Shown: in pieces, positions 31,609 to 42,786 of the stretch
Numbering within the stretch: position 1 is the first letter of the stretch
Layout of the letters: each line of letters begins with the position of its first letter
DNA from: Entophlyctis helioformis
Lineage: Eukaryota > Chytridiomycota > Chytridiomycetes > Chytridiales > Chytriomycetaceae
DNA length: 64,000 bases
Assembly (NCBI GenBank): GCA_025526915.1
Contig: JAHLKH010000044.1
Location: forward strand, 1 to 64,000
Reading direction: 5' to 3'
The notes under the pieces: model-generated
The model's database searches: none
What the model saw: the letters and a program-made list of their open reading frames with translations, nothing else
What the model was told of the DNA's origin: nothing
Position numbers and translations under genes: made by a program

Positions 31609-34008
31609 TCAAGAAAGGGTCTCGAGTACTTGTTCGAGGACGGCGCGGTCGTCCACCGCCAGTGCCCAGAATGTCGAGATGCGTCCAATGCCCTGCGCAA
31701 GCCTGCCCATCTTCGACTTGATGATCTTGGCACTCTCGTCATCAAACATGCGCAGCCGCACCGCCGCGCCGAGCACCAGCCCCGCGTTCCTGAACATGAT
31801 CGACATGGCGTGCTGCATGCCGACGAGCATCGGGTTCTGCACGAGCATGCGCTCAGCGAGGGTGGCAATCGCCAGCGCAGACTCGACCACACAAACATGT
31901 GTGCACTGGACGCCTCCGTGTGAGGGAGGGCCAGCCGCGTTGGGGTGTTGCGGTTCGCAGCCAAGGCAGCAGCCGACGCCACGAGATGGGTGCCAAACAC
32001 CATGATGCGGCAGTTGTAGAACGTGGCCTGGGTGGTGGCGACGAACCACTGCATCTGCTGGCGCGTGAGGCTGCCGCTGCTGTAGGTCTGCGAGATGAGC
32101 TTGAGCCAGGGCGGCAGGTGCTCGTACCACGCGTCGAGCTCGGACGCCAGGATCGCCCGCTCGATCTCGGGATCAAACAGGCTTGGGATCAGCGGGTTGT
32201 GTGCAACGACGGACCGCACAAACGTGGTCACGCGGGCATTGATGCGCAGAATGTCAATGTAGATGGGCAGGGTGCGGCGGAGCTCGTTGGCCGACTGCGC
32301 TTCGACCTCGCTGGAAAAGGACAGGCCAGACGCGCCGGCCTGCGGAGCAAACATGGACTCGTGGTACGCTGCCGACGAGCCCGAGGGCAGCGACAGGTCG
32401 GCCAGCTCGGTGGACGCGTGCCAGATGTTGTCAAACTGGGGATCAAGGGCCGTGCAGTCCTCGTCCTGGATGCTGACGGGAATGTCTGGCCGGATGGTGG
32501 TGATGATGCGGTCCATGTGGCGGATACAGAACCAGATGCGGCGACGGAACTCGCGCTCTTCCAGCGAGCACGTGTAGCGCAGCGGCAGCTCTTCTTGCAG
32601 ACACAGGACGTGTGCCATGCGGACGGCGATGCCATAGTACACGAGGGCCTTGGCCACGTTTCCACAGCCTGAAAACACGGCGAGTCAGTGTCGCTGTTGC
32701 AGACAGGCACGCGGTCAGATTCGAGGGGGAACATACCTGCTGCATAGATGCACAGAAACATAAACGCCGTGATCGTCGAGTACGAGGGCAGGTCCATGTA
32801 CTCTTCGACGTACGAGCGAGCCTTGGCGAAAAACTCGTCGCCGGCATTGTACGTCGGCTGCTGCATGTCGTACAGGGCCGCGTCATGGCCAGCGCGTAGA
32901 TGGCGTTGAGCAGCAGCGGCGAGTGTTCGGGCATGCCGCAGAGAAACTCTGGCCGCGACAGGAGCGGGGTCTCGTGGTGCACATAGGTGAAGAAGCGGTT
33001 GATGAGGTCCAGACGCAGCGGCTCGGTGGTCGGCGGGACGTGTTTGCCAGCGGACGGGGCTGCATGTGCGTGAAGAATTCGGGCGAGACGGTGCCGTCTT
33101 TGGTGCTGGACTGCTCGTCCTGTGTGGTTGATCCAGGCGGCGATCCTGACCCGGCCACCGACGACGGTCCAGACGCAGGCGGTGTGACCTGTGTCACATT
33201 GCCGCAATCGGCAGCGTGAGCGTGTGGAGCCAGAGAAGAAAAGGCTGAGCGGCCCGTGCCAGCGTCTGGCGATGTGAAGAGCGGCAGCTGGTAGGCAGCA
33301 GGAGCAGCGGTAGTAGTAGCAGGCTGCGACGAGTACGCCGACGACGACGAAAAGTACGGATCAAACGATGACGTCAGGGACGCTGTTGGCCACGCCACAT
33401 GTCCAGAAAGGCCGACGGAACAAGGCCGGCGTCGGTGCTACTGAGACCGTGGACACTGGTGGCGTTTGGTACAGGATCTGCTGTTGCTGATGCTGCTGTT
33501 GTTGCTGCTGTTGCTGGCCGTTCAGCTGCAGCATCGACAGCTCGTCTTCGAGCTCCTTGATGCGCATGTACAGGCGGCCGATATGGCCCGACTGCGGGCC
33601 TCGCTTGCGTGATTCTCGCTCATAGGTGCACGGCACGCCGGCCCGCCGGCAAGAGGAGCAGTCTGGGCCGTCGCAGCGGGCCTTCTGCTCAACGGTGGCA
33701 ATGCGTTAGAGACGGGCAGGCACCAGCGAAAGGAGGAGGTATGCGGGCAGGCGTGCAGGCAGGCTTACCCTCTTGTTGCAGCGGTCGCAGGCCGAAACGG
33801 CGACCAGCTTGCCGCCAGGCCGGCTCGAGCCGCTGGCTGCGGCAGTGCCTGAACCGTTTGCGGCAGCCAGCGATGGCTCACTTGGACACTTGCCGTTCTG
33901 CACTACTGGTTTGACGTCGGTGGGCGGCTGCTGTGCACCAAGGCCGGACACGCCTGCGACGTGGTCGGCGTCGAGAATGCTGTGAATGTCTGCCAGGGAG
34001 CCCATCAT
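31609..34008 (-). CDS. Zn2Cys6 fungal transcription factor
   Basis: Nuclear DNA-binding regulator. Exon 1 (from 34008) ends in ACDRCNKR and exon 2 begins KARCDGPDCSSCRRAGVPC, giving a binuclear zinc cluster C-x2-C-x6-C-x4-C-x2-C-x6-C. The third spacing is shorter than the usual 5-12. A linker, a heptad segment (RLYMRIKELEDELSMLQL) and a Gln-rich stretch follow. The middle-homology domain includes LDLINRFFTYVHHETPLLSRPEF, STITAFMFLCIYAAG, KALVYYGIAVRMAHVLCL and EREFRRRIWFCIRHMDRI. Introns explain the frame changes near 33.3-33.4 kb and 33.1-33.2 kb. Near 31.89 kb the frame again shifts by one base just before VESALAIATLAERML; an intron from 31.99 to 31.90 kb would remove part of the domain, so an indel is equally likely. 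Confidence 0.8.
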
Positions 34009-34218
34009 GCTGCGAGCGCCTCAACGTGGTAGAAGGTAGAAGGATGGCTTGAGGCCGGCGTCGACAGGCTACGGATTGCGGCGCTGAGGGTAATGTGAAA
34101 CATATTGCGTTCATTTGGATGATGGTGGGCGATCACCGCAAACGTGACCTCGAGGCACATGACCTGGGCCATGTCAACCAGCCAGCCAGCCACTGCCAGC
34201 CAGCCAGCCACACACAGA

Positions 34219-36866
34219 CTAGTATGCGCCGTTCTGCCCTCTCCGCACGCCCAGCTGCATGCCCATGGGCATCTCATCGTCAGAGTCGCTGTCCAGGTTG
34301 GGCATCGACGACGTGGTCAGCTCTTCAGAGATGCGCACAGACCGCTGGCGGATGGTGCTGGGCGTGGCGGTCGATGCGGCGCCGCTCGAGCTGGCATGGC
34401 CAGGCGTCTGCGAGTTGGCCCCACGGATCGCAGACTTGAGGGCCGTCAGGCTGGTGAGCGGTCTCCGCGGGCTGGCGACGGCTGATCCCGGAGCAGACAT
34501 GGACGCTGTCACGGACGAGGTGGTGTTGGGTGTCGATGACGACTGCGCGTGTGCCATCAGACCGCCGGGCGGCCGTTTGAACGTCGAGGTGCGCGACGTG
34601 TTGGTGCCTGGATGCGATGCGCTCTGGCGGGCATGTGTGCCAACATCGACAAACGGCGCAGAGGGCTGCCGAGCAGCTGGCGATCGCACGAATCCGGCCG
34701 GCTCTTCGCGTGCTGGCGCAAAGTGGCGGTGCTGAGGAGCAGTCGACGAGAGCGGCAGCATCGACTGGCGCGCGGCTTGCGATCCAGGCGTCATGAACGT
34801 CTCGGACTCTACCAAAACTTCGTCGTTTGACATGTTGAGGCCGTTGACGGTCGAGCGACTTGCTGGCTTGCTTGGCGTCCGCTGTGGCACGACCCTGTGT
34901 CCGGCTGCACTTGGGTTCTCTTTGGCACTTTTGGTCTTGATCTCCTCCAGACGCTCTCTGAAGCTGGATCCAGACGTCTGTCCGCCAGGCGATCCAATGT
35001 CGGGCAGGCGAGCCTCAAAGTCTGCAGTCTTGAGCCACCTGTGCATTCGATCGCAATGTCAATTGCTGAGCGGTGTGGTTCCAAAGGCCAGCCAAGACTC
35101 ACGCTGGAGTAGGCGGGAGAAGGCCAACAAGCTGCTGCTCAGACGACTTGAGCGCTTCCGCATAAAACTCTTCCTTTTCTTTCTGTTCATCAGACAGTCC
35201 AAGCGCTGAAAGAGTGAGCTCAACCGGGCCAAGCATCACACGATGGCGGTGTCTGTAAAACTAACCTGCAGAGCAGCGCGCTCCATTCCCATGCGAATGG
35301 CAGCATCCGTAAACTTGCGCCGATCTTCCTCGAGCTTCCTCCGCTGCTCCTCCAGCTCGGCTCGGCTGCCATTGACATCGGCTGCCGTGTCATCATCCGA
35401 GACGCCACCAAACAAAACGTCAAGCTCGCCTGATTTGATCCGGGCATCAAGAGCATGCATCTCGTCAAGCAGACGCATCTGCTCCTCTGCCAACACCAGC
35501 ACATCCGTGTCAGTACGCCGGACAACAAACACGCCAGATGCCGATGCCCGTACCGTTCTGTTTCTGCAGCTTCTTGACCTTTTCTTCCAGTGCTGCAACC
35601 TCGCTCGCTGATGCCTCGCCGCCCGTTGGCCGAATGGCAGCAAGCCCCTCGATCACGGCCTCGGTGATGGGCTGCATCAGGTCGTCGAGTGAGTGCGATC
35701 TGAAAATCTCGAGTCGCGATGGCTGAACGGCAAACGGAGACGAATGGCCCGTGTCGATTTGCTCGGCGTATCCCTTCATCTCGGCAAAGACAGCGCCTAG
35801 TGTCTGCCGCAGCGCCTCGTTTTCGGCCATGGTCTCCTTCTGGCGGTCTTCGTAGTTTTTGATGACCATGGCGTACATTTCATCCTTCTGCACGGCGTGT
35901 CAGCGAATGGACAGATGGACGGGCAATGCAACGAAGTCACCACTCACTGCCTCGGCTTTGGCGCGCACCGTCGACACAGGCTTGGCGGGCTTGGTCAAGG
36001 GGTTGAGCAGCGTCATCTTGGCATTCGATGGAGTGCGTTCCGAGATGAGCTTGCTGTATCGTTGCTTCATCTTGTCCATCTCCGAGTTGCACCGTCTGAT
36101 CTCGTGCTGCATTGCATGGCGGTCAGCCGCTATTGGCGGCATTCGCGCACAGCCATGAGATGATGCGTGTATCCACCTGGTACTGCGTCTTGGACGACTG
36201 ATAAGAAGCCACGGTTGCCTTGAGCTCGTCCTTGGCTGCAGCCAGCTTGGCCGTGGTTGCATCGAGCGACTCGCGAGCAGCACTGCCAGAAACAAGCCAT
36301 GAGCATCGCAACGACAAGTCCGATCCACGTGCGGCCATTGATGCACTCACACAAGCTTGGACTTGATGTCCGTGATCTCTCGAGTCATGAGCTCCTCTTT
36401 GGCCCTGTGGCGTGCCTTGACCCAACCGTGTCAGATCTGCCTGTGCTCACGCAAGTCGGTGCGCCGACCATCACAGACACAGGCACAGTCAGGCGCAGAC
36501 AGGCAGACTTACGATGGCTGCCATGGCCATGTCGTTGTCGGCATTGAGCCTGTGCAGGTTCTGCTGCAGCTCCTCCCTGAACCGCAAGTCACGCTGGGCA
36601 CGTCCAGAAACCCGGGCGGTAAGAGCAGCGCCAAGAACAACAACAGCACTAGCAGCAACACCAGCAGGCACATACATTGCGCTGGTTCAGCAGCGTGTGC
36701 ATGCACGAAGCGATGGCCTTGGCGTCGGAACGGTCTCGGCGGCGACCTTGAAGTTGAGCGGCTCGGACAGGCCCAGTCCGGACAGCTCGCGGTTGACATA
36801 GTCGACGGTCTGCTGCAGGTTCTCCAGGTCTTCGAGCGAGACCGTCTGCTCTGCCTGGCCCGCCAT
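34219..36866 (-). CDS. ADIP/SSX2IP/Msd1-type centrosomal coiled-coil protein
   Basis: Homologue of SSX2IP (ADIP), a centriolar-satellite and microtubule-anchoring protein, and of fission yeast Msd1. Several exons on the minus strand. The N-terminal family block is SLEDLENLQQTVDYVNRELSGLGLSEP, then DAKAIASCMHTLLNQR, then DLRFREELQQNLHRLNADN. Long coiled coils follow (ARESLDATTAKLAAAKDELKAT; RCNSEMDKMKQRYSKLISER; DEMYAMVIKNYEDRQKETM), and a Ser/Thr-rich tail ends at 34219. Between the first two blocks (about 36727) the frame is off by one base with no usable intron. One extra C in a CC pair would restore it, so an assembly indel or a real frameshift is present. The gene is divergent from SERINC with 169 bases between starts. 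Confidence 0.82.
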
Positions 36867-37035
36867 GCTCTTTGCGCTGGGTCTGCCAGCAGGTGGTCAG
36901 CTGGCTGTCCCAAGGCTGTCGCAAGGCTGTCCCAAGGCTGCACTGACTGGCAGCGAGCACACACCTTGGCTGAAGGTCCGACAACACGGCCGAGAGCATC
37001 GAGTGCGCCTTTGCCAGTTGACCAGAAACCGTGAA

Positions 37036-38949
37036 ATGGGCGGCATTCTGAGCAGCCTGGTGACGTCGACGGCCTGCTGCTTTGGGCAGGCGGCGCTGAG
37101 CTGCTTCTGCAACATGTGCGGCACCCGCAGGTGCGTCCATCTGCCTGTCTGCCCATGGCTCTCCCCTGGCTAGCCGGCTGCCTGCCTAACGGACTGCCTG
37201 TCTGCCTGATTACACCAATCCGATGTGATGCGATGCAATGCGATGCAATGCAATGCTGCCCTCCAGCTCAACGGCTTCAAGAGTCGGCTACTCCATCATG
37301 TTCATGGTGACCGCTGCCTTGTCTTGGGTGAGTAGCCGCCCCTCCGCATGCCCATCTGCACGCCCGTCTGCACGCCCGTCTGTTTGCCTGCAGATGCTTT
37401 ATCAACGACCATGCCGGCCAGGGATGGCCCGCCTGTTCCGATCCGTCACACCACAGCCTGATCTTGCCGACGGACCGACCGACTGACTGACTGACTGACC
37501 GACCACATGCGATGGCGGATCACCCACAACCACAGCTGATGCTGACAGACTGTGAGTCTCGCCGTGATGCCTCGCTGCCAACTCTGCGCACCCTTGCTGA
37601 CCCGCCTGGCCCTGCATCTCGACAGGGGCCGGCAAGAAGCTGCGCGAGATTAGCTACGGATACCTCGATCTCCATTGTCCAGAAGGGCAGTGCTACGGCG
37701 TGCTGGCCGTCTATCGCATCTGTCTCGGAACGTCGCTCTTTGTGAGTGCATTGCCCCATGCCATGCCTTGCATCGTCTCGTCGCTCGCTAATGCGTGTGG
37801 CTGCAGCATATGATCATGAGCGGCATCATGTACAATGTCAAGAGCAGCAAGGACTGGCGTGCGCCCATTCAGAACGGATACTGGGCCTGGAAGCTGCTGG
37901 CTTGGGTCGGCCTGATCGTCCTTGCATTCTTCATTCCGAACCAGATCATCATGGGATGGGGCACGTACATTGACATGCCCGGTGGCGCCATGTTCATCTT
38001 TGTGCAGGCCATCCTGCTCATTGACTTTGCGTACACGTACAGCGAGACGCTTCTGAGTGAGTGCCGTTTGGTGCTGGTTTGCATTCGCATCTGATCTGAC
38101 CCTTCCCTGCTAATGCTGCATCGTGCAGGCTGGTGGGAGGCCAACGAGGACAAGCGGTACCTCGTGCTACTTCTGACTCTGACAGCTGGCGCATACATTG
38201 CCAGCTTGGTCATGACGGTGCTCATGTACATGTGGTTCGGCGGCGGCGGCTGCAAGCTCAACCAGTTCTACGTCACGTTCAACATGCTCTTGTGCATCAT
38301 GACGAGCGTGCTGGCCGTCGCCCCAGTCGTCCAAGAAGCCAACCCCAAGAGCGGCCTTGCCCAGGCGTCCATGGTCACCATCTACTCGACCTATCTCATC
38401 GCAGCTGCCTTGTCCAGCGAGCCGATTGCAGAAGACGGCGACACGCACTGCAATCCGCTCAACGAGTCTGCCAACACGCAGACCACCACGGTTGTCCTGG
38501 GATCGCTGTTCACGTTCCTCGCGCTCGCATACAGCACCTCGCGCGCCGCCACCCAGCCCAGCCTGATGAGCACCGACGCGTCCCTGCCCCTGACATCTGG
38601 CCCATCGCAGCATTTATATGCCGCTGTCGACAGCGGTGCCGTGCCTGCCAGCGCGCTTGACGACGACCATGACGGCCCGCATGCAGGCAACTACCCGGTC
38701 GACGACGAGCAGGACGGCGTGCTGTACAACTACTCGTTCTTCCACTTTATCTTTGTGATTGCGTCCATGTACCTGGCGATGCTCATCACCAACTGGGACA
38801 CGGTCACCATCACGCAGGATGACTTGGCTGTTGTTGGCAAGAGCATGGCGGCCGTCTGGGTCAAGGTCGTCTCGAGCTGGCTCGTGCTGATCCTGTATGG
38901 ATGGACGCTTGTTGCGCCGCTTATCCTGACCGATCGCGGATGGGACTGA
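37036..38949 (+). CDS. TMS1: SERINC/TMS1-family membrane protein
   Basis: Multi-pass membrane protein of the serine-incorporator family. The family name refers to a proposed role in putting serine into membrane lipids; yeast Tms1 is vacuolar. Six exons (37036-37130, 37267-37327, 37536-37551, 37626-37741, 37807-38056, 38129-38949) keep phase through all junctions and give 452 residues. One exon is only 16 bases and supplies LMLTD before the conserved Trp. Landmarks are MGGILSSLVTSTACCFGQAAL, VGYSIMFMVTAALSW, GQCYGVLAVYRICLGTSLF, NGYWAWKLLAWVGLIVLAFFIP, FVQAILLIDFAYTYSE, SFFHFIFVIASMYLAMLITNW and a final helix ending at ILTDRGWD. About ten membrane helices, as expected. Confidence 0.93.
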
Positions 38950-39297
38950 TGGGCAAATGGATGCATGGGATTTGATTGCAACTGCCACTGCAAATGAAGA
39001 GCACAGTCTGAGCGCTCTCGTCTGCAGCTGAGATTGCTTCTTCCATCACCCTGCCACGCAGACGCACCACGCAGATGCACCACGCAGATCCACCACGCAC
39101 TGAGCGCTGCCATCCAGTCACGTGCTCTCTCACGTGACCAGCTACGTCCATTTTTTCTTTTTGGAATTGGCGTTCCACTCGATCGACCAACAGCGTCACA
39201 AATCTAGGTTTGGCTGCGCACTGGCCGATGTGCGTCGTCCATGCATGCTGCTGACGCTCTGGCCATGACATGCCTCGCTGGCCGCCAACCCACAGAA
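38950..39297. promoter_or_regulatory. Upstream region of YTM1 with E-boxes
   Basis: 348 bases without a gene. CACGTG lies at 39119-39124 and the palindrome TCACGTGA at 39130-39137, about 160-180 bases before the YTM1 start. A tandem of GCACCACGCAGAT-like units lies at 39063-39100. E-box-type elements before a ribosome-biogenesis gene suggest a bHLH regulator; this is inference. Confidence 0.5.
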
Positions 39298-39736
39298 ATG
39301 TCGACTGCAGCAGCGAGCGAGCCTGTGGACGACCGCAAGGTGCAGGTCGTCTTCTACTCTCGGCAGCCAAAGTACGCCGTGACGGACACGCCCATCTTGG
39401 TGCCCACCCGACTCCGACGCTACGGCCTCTCTGAAATCATCAACCACCTGCTCGCTCTCGGTGAGTGTGGCCGCATCGCAGCAGCGTCTGCGTACGGGCA
39501 GCAAGAGTGCTTCGAGCCGGCCCGGCCGTGCGGGCATCCATGCATGGCGGAATGCATCGGGCAGTGACTGACCCGTTGACAACCGCCGCTGGGACATGGA
39601 CCGGCGGACAGCCTCGCCCGTGCCCTTTGACTTTATTATTGACGGCAAGTTCCTCAAGGCGTCGCTGCAAAAGTACATTGACTCGCATGTCATTTCAACT
39701 GTAAGTCGCACCGACAGCCACTGCTTGTCTGTCTGT

Positions 39737-39771
<35 letters not shown>

Positions 39772-41216
39772 CACGATCAACAGAGACCTGACCACACGCA
39801 TCGGCGGGCGTTGCCGTGACAGGAAAACATTCTGCGGGTCGAGTTTGTCGAGGCGAGCCTGCCGCCAAAGAACACGGCCATCCTGCAACACGATGACTGG
39901 ATCTCGTCTGTCAAGATCCACTCCACCCTGCCGTTCATTCTGACGGGATCGTACGACGGTCTGGCCCGCGTGTGGTCCAAGACGGGCGTGTGTGCCCAGA
40001 CGCTTGCGGGCCACTCTGCGCCTGTTAAGACGGTCGCGTGGGTGCAGCAGGCGTCTGGCAAAGGATCGTACGTTCTGACGGGCAGCCAGGACCAGCGCAT
40101 CTCTGCCTTCCATGTACGTCCTGCCACGCTTGGGTGACACGCGGGCGGGCTGGGATCTGACAGTCTGTCTGATGCGCGAACAGGTTTCGGACGATGGCAA
40201 GGAGAGCAGCGTCGCGTACGAGTGTCTTGGTCACCAGGGATCTGTCGAAGCGCTGGCAGTCAGCGACGATGCTGCCTTTGTGAGTTGGCGTTTGCGGTAG
40301 TGGCTTGCGTTGATGGAGCGCAGCGTCACGGCTTGCTGACTCTTGGAAATGGCAGTTTGCTTCGGGATCATGGGACAAGACGGTGCGTGTCTGGACAGCA
40401 GATGCCGACGACGTTGAGACGACAGAGGAGGAGCGATCGACCAAGAAGCGCATGAAGCTGTCGGCCAAGAAGGCTGTCAAGGTAGGATTGCGTGCCTGTG
40501 CCCGTCACCTGGATCGCCGGCTAACACGTCCTCGCTTGATCCATGGCAGACGGCCGAGACGGTGCTCGAGGGACACGCCGACGCGGTCACCTGTGTTGCG
40601 TTTGCCTCTGGAAGCGCCTCTGCAACGACAGTGTACAGTGGCAGCCAAGACCACTCTGTGCGCCAGTGGGACGTGCAGGCAGAGGCCAACACGTCAACCA
40701 TGGTTCGTGCCGAGTCTTTGTTTGGCCACCACGCGCCACCTGCTGACCGCGCTCTGTGCTTGGTGGCTGTAGAACTGCGAGACGGTTGTCAACTGCATGT
40801 CCTACTCGAAGGAGTCGCAGGTGATTGCGACTGGCCATGCCGATCGCGCCGTTCGTCTGTTTGATCCTCGCTCCACTAGTAAGCTGCTTGCAGGGCTCTG
40901 CGTGCATGCTGTGGACCGCCCGGCTGACTCGATCGGTACCGTGATGCAACCGCCAGACGGCTTCGTGGTCAAGATGAAGTTCTCGTCGCACACCAACTGG
41001 GTGTCGTCTGTGGCATGGTCGCCCTCGTCTGGCTTCAACCTCGCGTCGGGATCGTACGACGGCACGGTCAAGGTGTGGGACGTGCGCAGCACCAGCGCCG
41101 TGTACACGCTCGACGCGGCCGACCCCGACACCAAGGTGTTCGGCCTCGACTGGAGCGGCGAGCTGCTGTGCATGGGCGGCGAGGACACGAAGCTGAGAAC
41201 GTTTTTCAGAAACTGA
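39298..41216 (+). CDS. YTM1: Ribosome biogenesis WD40 protein YTM1/WDR12
   Basis: Member of the PeBoW (Nop7-Erb1-Ytm1) complex that matures the 60S subunit in the nucleolus. The N-terminal NLE/ubiquitin-like domain reads VQVVFYSRQPKYAVTDTPI, GLSEIINHLL and FDFIIDGKFLKASLQKYI. Seven WD40 blades follow, among them WISSVKIHSTLPFILTGSYD, FASGSWDKTVRVW, CVAFASGSASATTVYSGSQD, SQVIATGHADRAVRLFDPR, NTWVSSVAW-like and NLASGSYDGTVKVWDVR. At least six short introns interrupt it; one holds a TGCC tandem tract (39726-39771). The last blade ends GELLCMGGEDTKLRTFFRN. The start codon directly follows the sequence CACAGAA and precedes the NLE domain by about 14 residues, as in homologues. Confidence 0.93.
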
Positions 41217-41223
41217 ATACAGA

Positions 41224-41231
41224 TCACGTGA
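41224..41231. promoter_or_regulatory. TCACGTGA box before eIF4E
   Basis: Perfect 8-base palindrome in the 85-base gap between the YTM1 stop and the eIF4E start. Same element as upstream of YTM1. Confidence 0.45.
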
Positions 41232-41301
41232 CCAGATATTTTCTTTGTGCATACCAGCGGCGAGGGGGCGGCGGAGCGACCTTGGCACCAAGACCATCAT
41301 T

Positions 41302-42562
41302 ATGGCCAACGAGGAGGAGCAGGTTGACCAGCAGGTCGAGCAGCAGGCCGACGAGCAGGCCGACGAGCAGGCGTTTGACGAGGAGGCGGGCGAGCAGCAG
41401 GTGTTTGACGAGGAGGCGGGCGAGCAGGAGGTCGTGACGGCGTTTGACGACCCGGAGCGGTTCACGGTCAAGCACCCGCTCCAGAACCGCTGGACGCTGT
41501 GGTTCGATGCACCGTCCAAGAAGGCCACGCAGAAAGACTGGTCGTCGAACCTCAAGAAGATCATTACGTTCGACACCGTCGAGGACTTTTGGGGGTCAGT
41601 CTGTCTGTGTGGCCCGTGCCCGTCCACGGCTGTGTCTGGGCGGCTGTCTCGGCGGCTGTCTGCCCGGCTGCCCGGCTGCCAGCCCAGCCCAGCACCATCC
41701 GCTTTGCTGTTCCTAGAGCGACAACTGACGCTGCTTGCTATTGACAACGGTGACGGCGACGGTGACGGCGACTGGTGCTGTGACGACAACAACGACAACG
41801 ACAACTACAACGACAACTGACGGCTGCAGCATCTACAACAACATCATGCGTGCATCCGAGGTGCCCGTGTCGGGCAACTACCACATCTTCAAGGAGGGCG
41901 TCGAGCCTGCGTGGGAAGATCCCGCAAACGCCAAGGGCGGCAAGTGGACGTTCCCGGTGCAGAAGCAGAAGAGAGGCCCCGAGCTTGACCAGTACTGGCT
42001 CCACACTGTGCGTGCCTTGCTTCCAGGCCTCTGCTTGCGGCGGCTGTGGGCAGTTGACTGACGAGCGACTCTGTCGAATGCGATGCGATGCAATGCGGTG
42101 TGGTGCGGTGCGGTGCGATATCATGATGCCATGCCAACGTGGACAGGCTCTGGCGTGCATTGGCGAGCAGTTTACCTACGGCGAGGAGATTTGCGGTGCT
42201 GTCGTGTCGATCCGTAAGGTGCAGGACCGTATCTGTGTATGGACCAAGACGGCCGATGACAGGGAAAAGTGCATCAAGATTGGGTACGGCGGCGTGGCTT
42301 CCTCTTTGGCTTGGATCGCCATAAAAGTGGATACTGACGGCTGCTTGTGGTGGACACGACAGACAAGAGCTCAAGGCGCTCCTGCCCACGACCGAAAAGG
42401 TCACGTTCCAGGCACACTCTGATTCTGCTGTCAAGAAGTCGAGGTTCGTGACTGTGCAGAGCGGTCTGCAGATCCGTTGTGAATGGCTGCCGGATGCTGA
42501 CGCTGGCGTTGCCTGCCTTTGTTCTTTTGTATAGCTTCACCAACGACAAGTACACTGTTTGA
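41302..42562 (+). CDS. Cap-binding translation factor eIF4E
   Basis: Binds the mRNA 5' cap and starts eIF4F assembly. An acidic N-terminal extension contains two copies of FDEEAGEQ and a QADEQADEQA run. The core follows: KHPLQNRWTLWFDAP, TFDTVEDFWG, then after a ~230-base intron CSIYNNIMRASEVPVSGNYHIFKEGVEPAWEDPAN, GGKW and LACIGEQFTYGEEICGAVVS. The last exons give RICVWTKTADD, KALLPTTEKVTFQAHSDS and a short end TNDKYTV. The tryptophans used for cap stacking and eIF4G binding (in RWTLWF, DFW, WED, GGKW, VWTK) are in place. Introns 1 and 3 hold GACGGC and GATGC repeats. Downstream of YTM1 in the same direction with an 85-base gap. Confidence 0.93.
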
Positions 42563-42786
42563 GGAGAGGATATTACCGTTGTAGATCCAGCCGCCTGTCT
42601 GATGCCTACCGACCAAGGACTTGTGATGATCAATATGAAGAAGGAGTTGACGATGGAGAGACGTCGCGGGATCTCTGCTGTTGAATGAAAGAGCAACACT
42701 TGCATGTGCCCGCGACTCACAAACGCGTTGTTGATTGTTTCTGTCGCGTCCAACAACAGTGGCACTCGGCATAGCGACAGCACGGC

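Noticed and set aside
33100..33420. Frame changes in the Zn2Cys6 gene as frameshifts
   Set aside because: In-phase introns (acceptors TCGCAG near 33.33 kb and GTCCAG near 33.1 kb) explain them.
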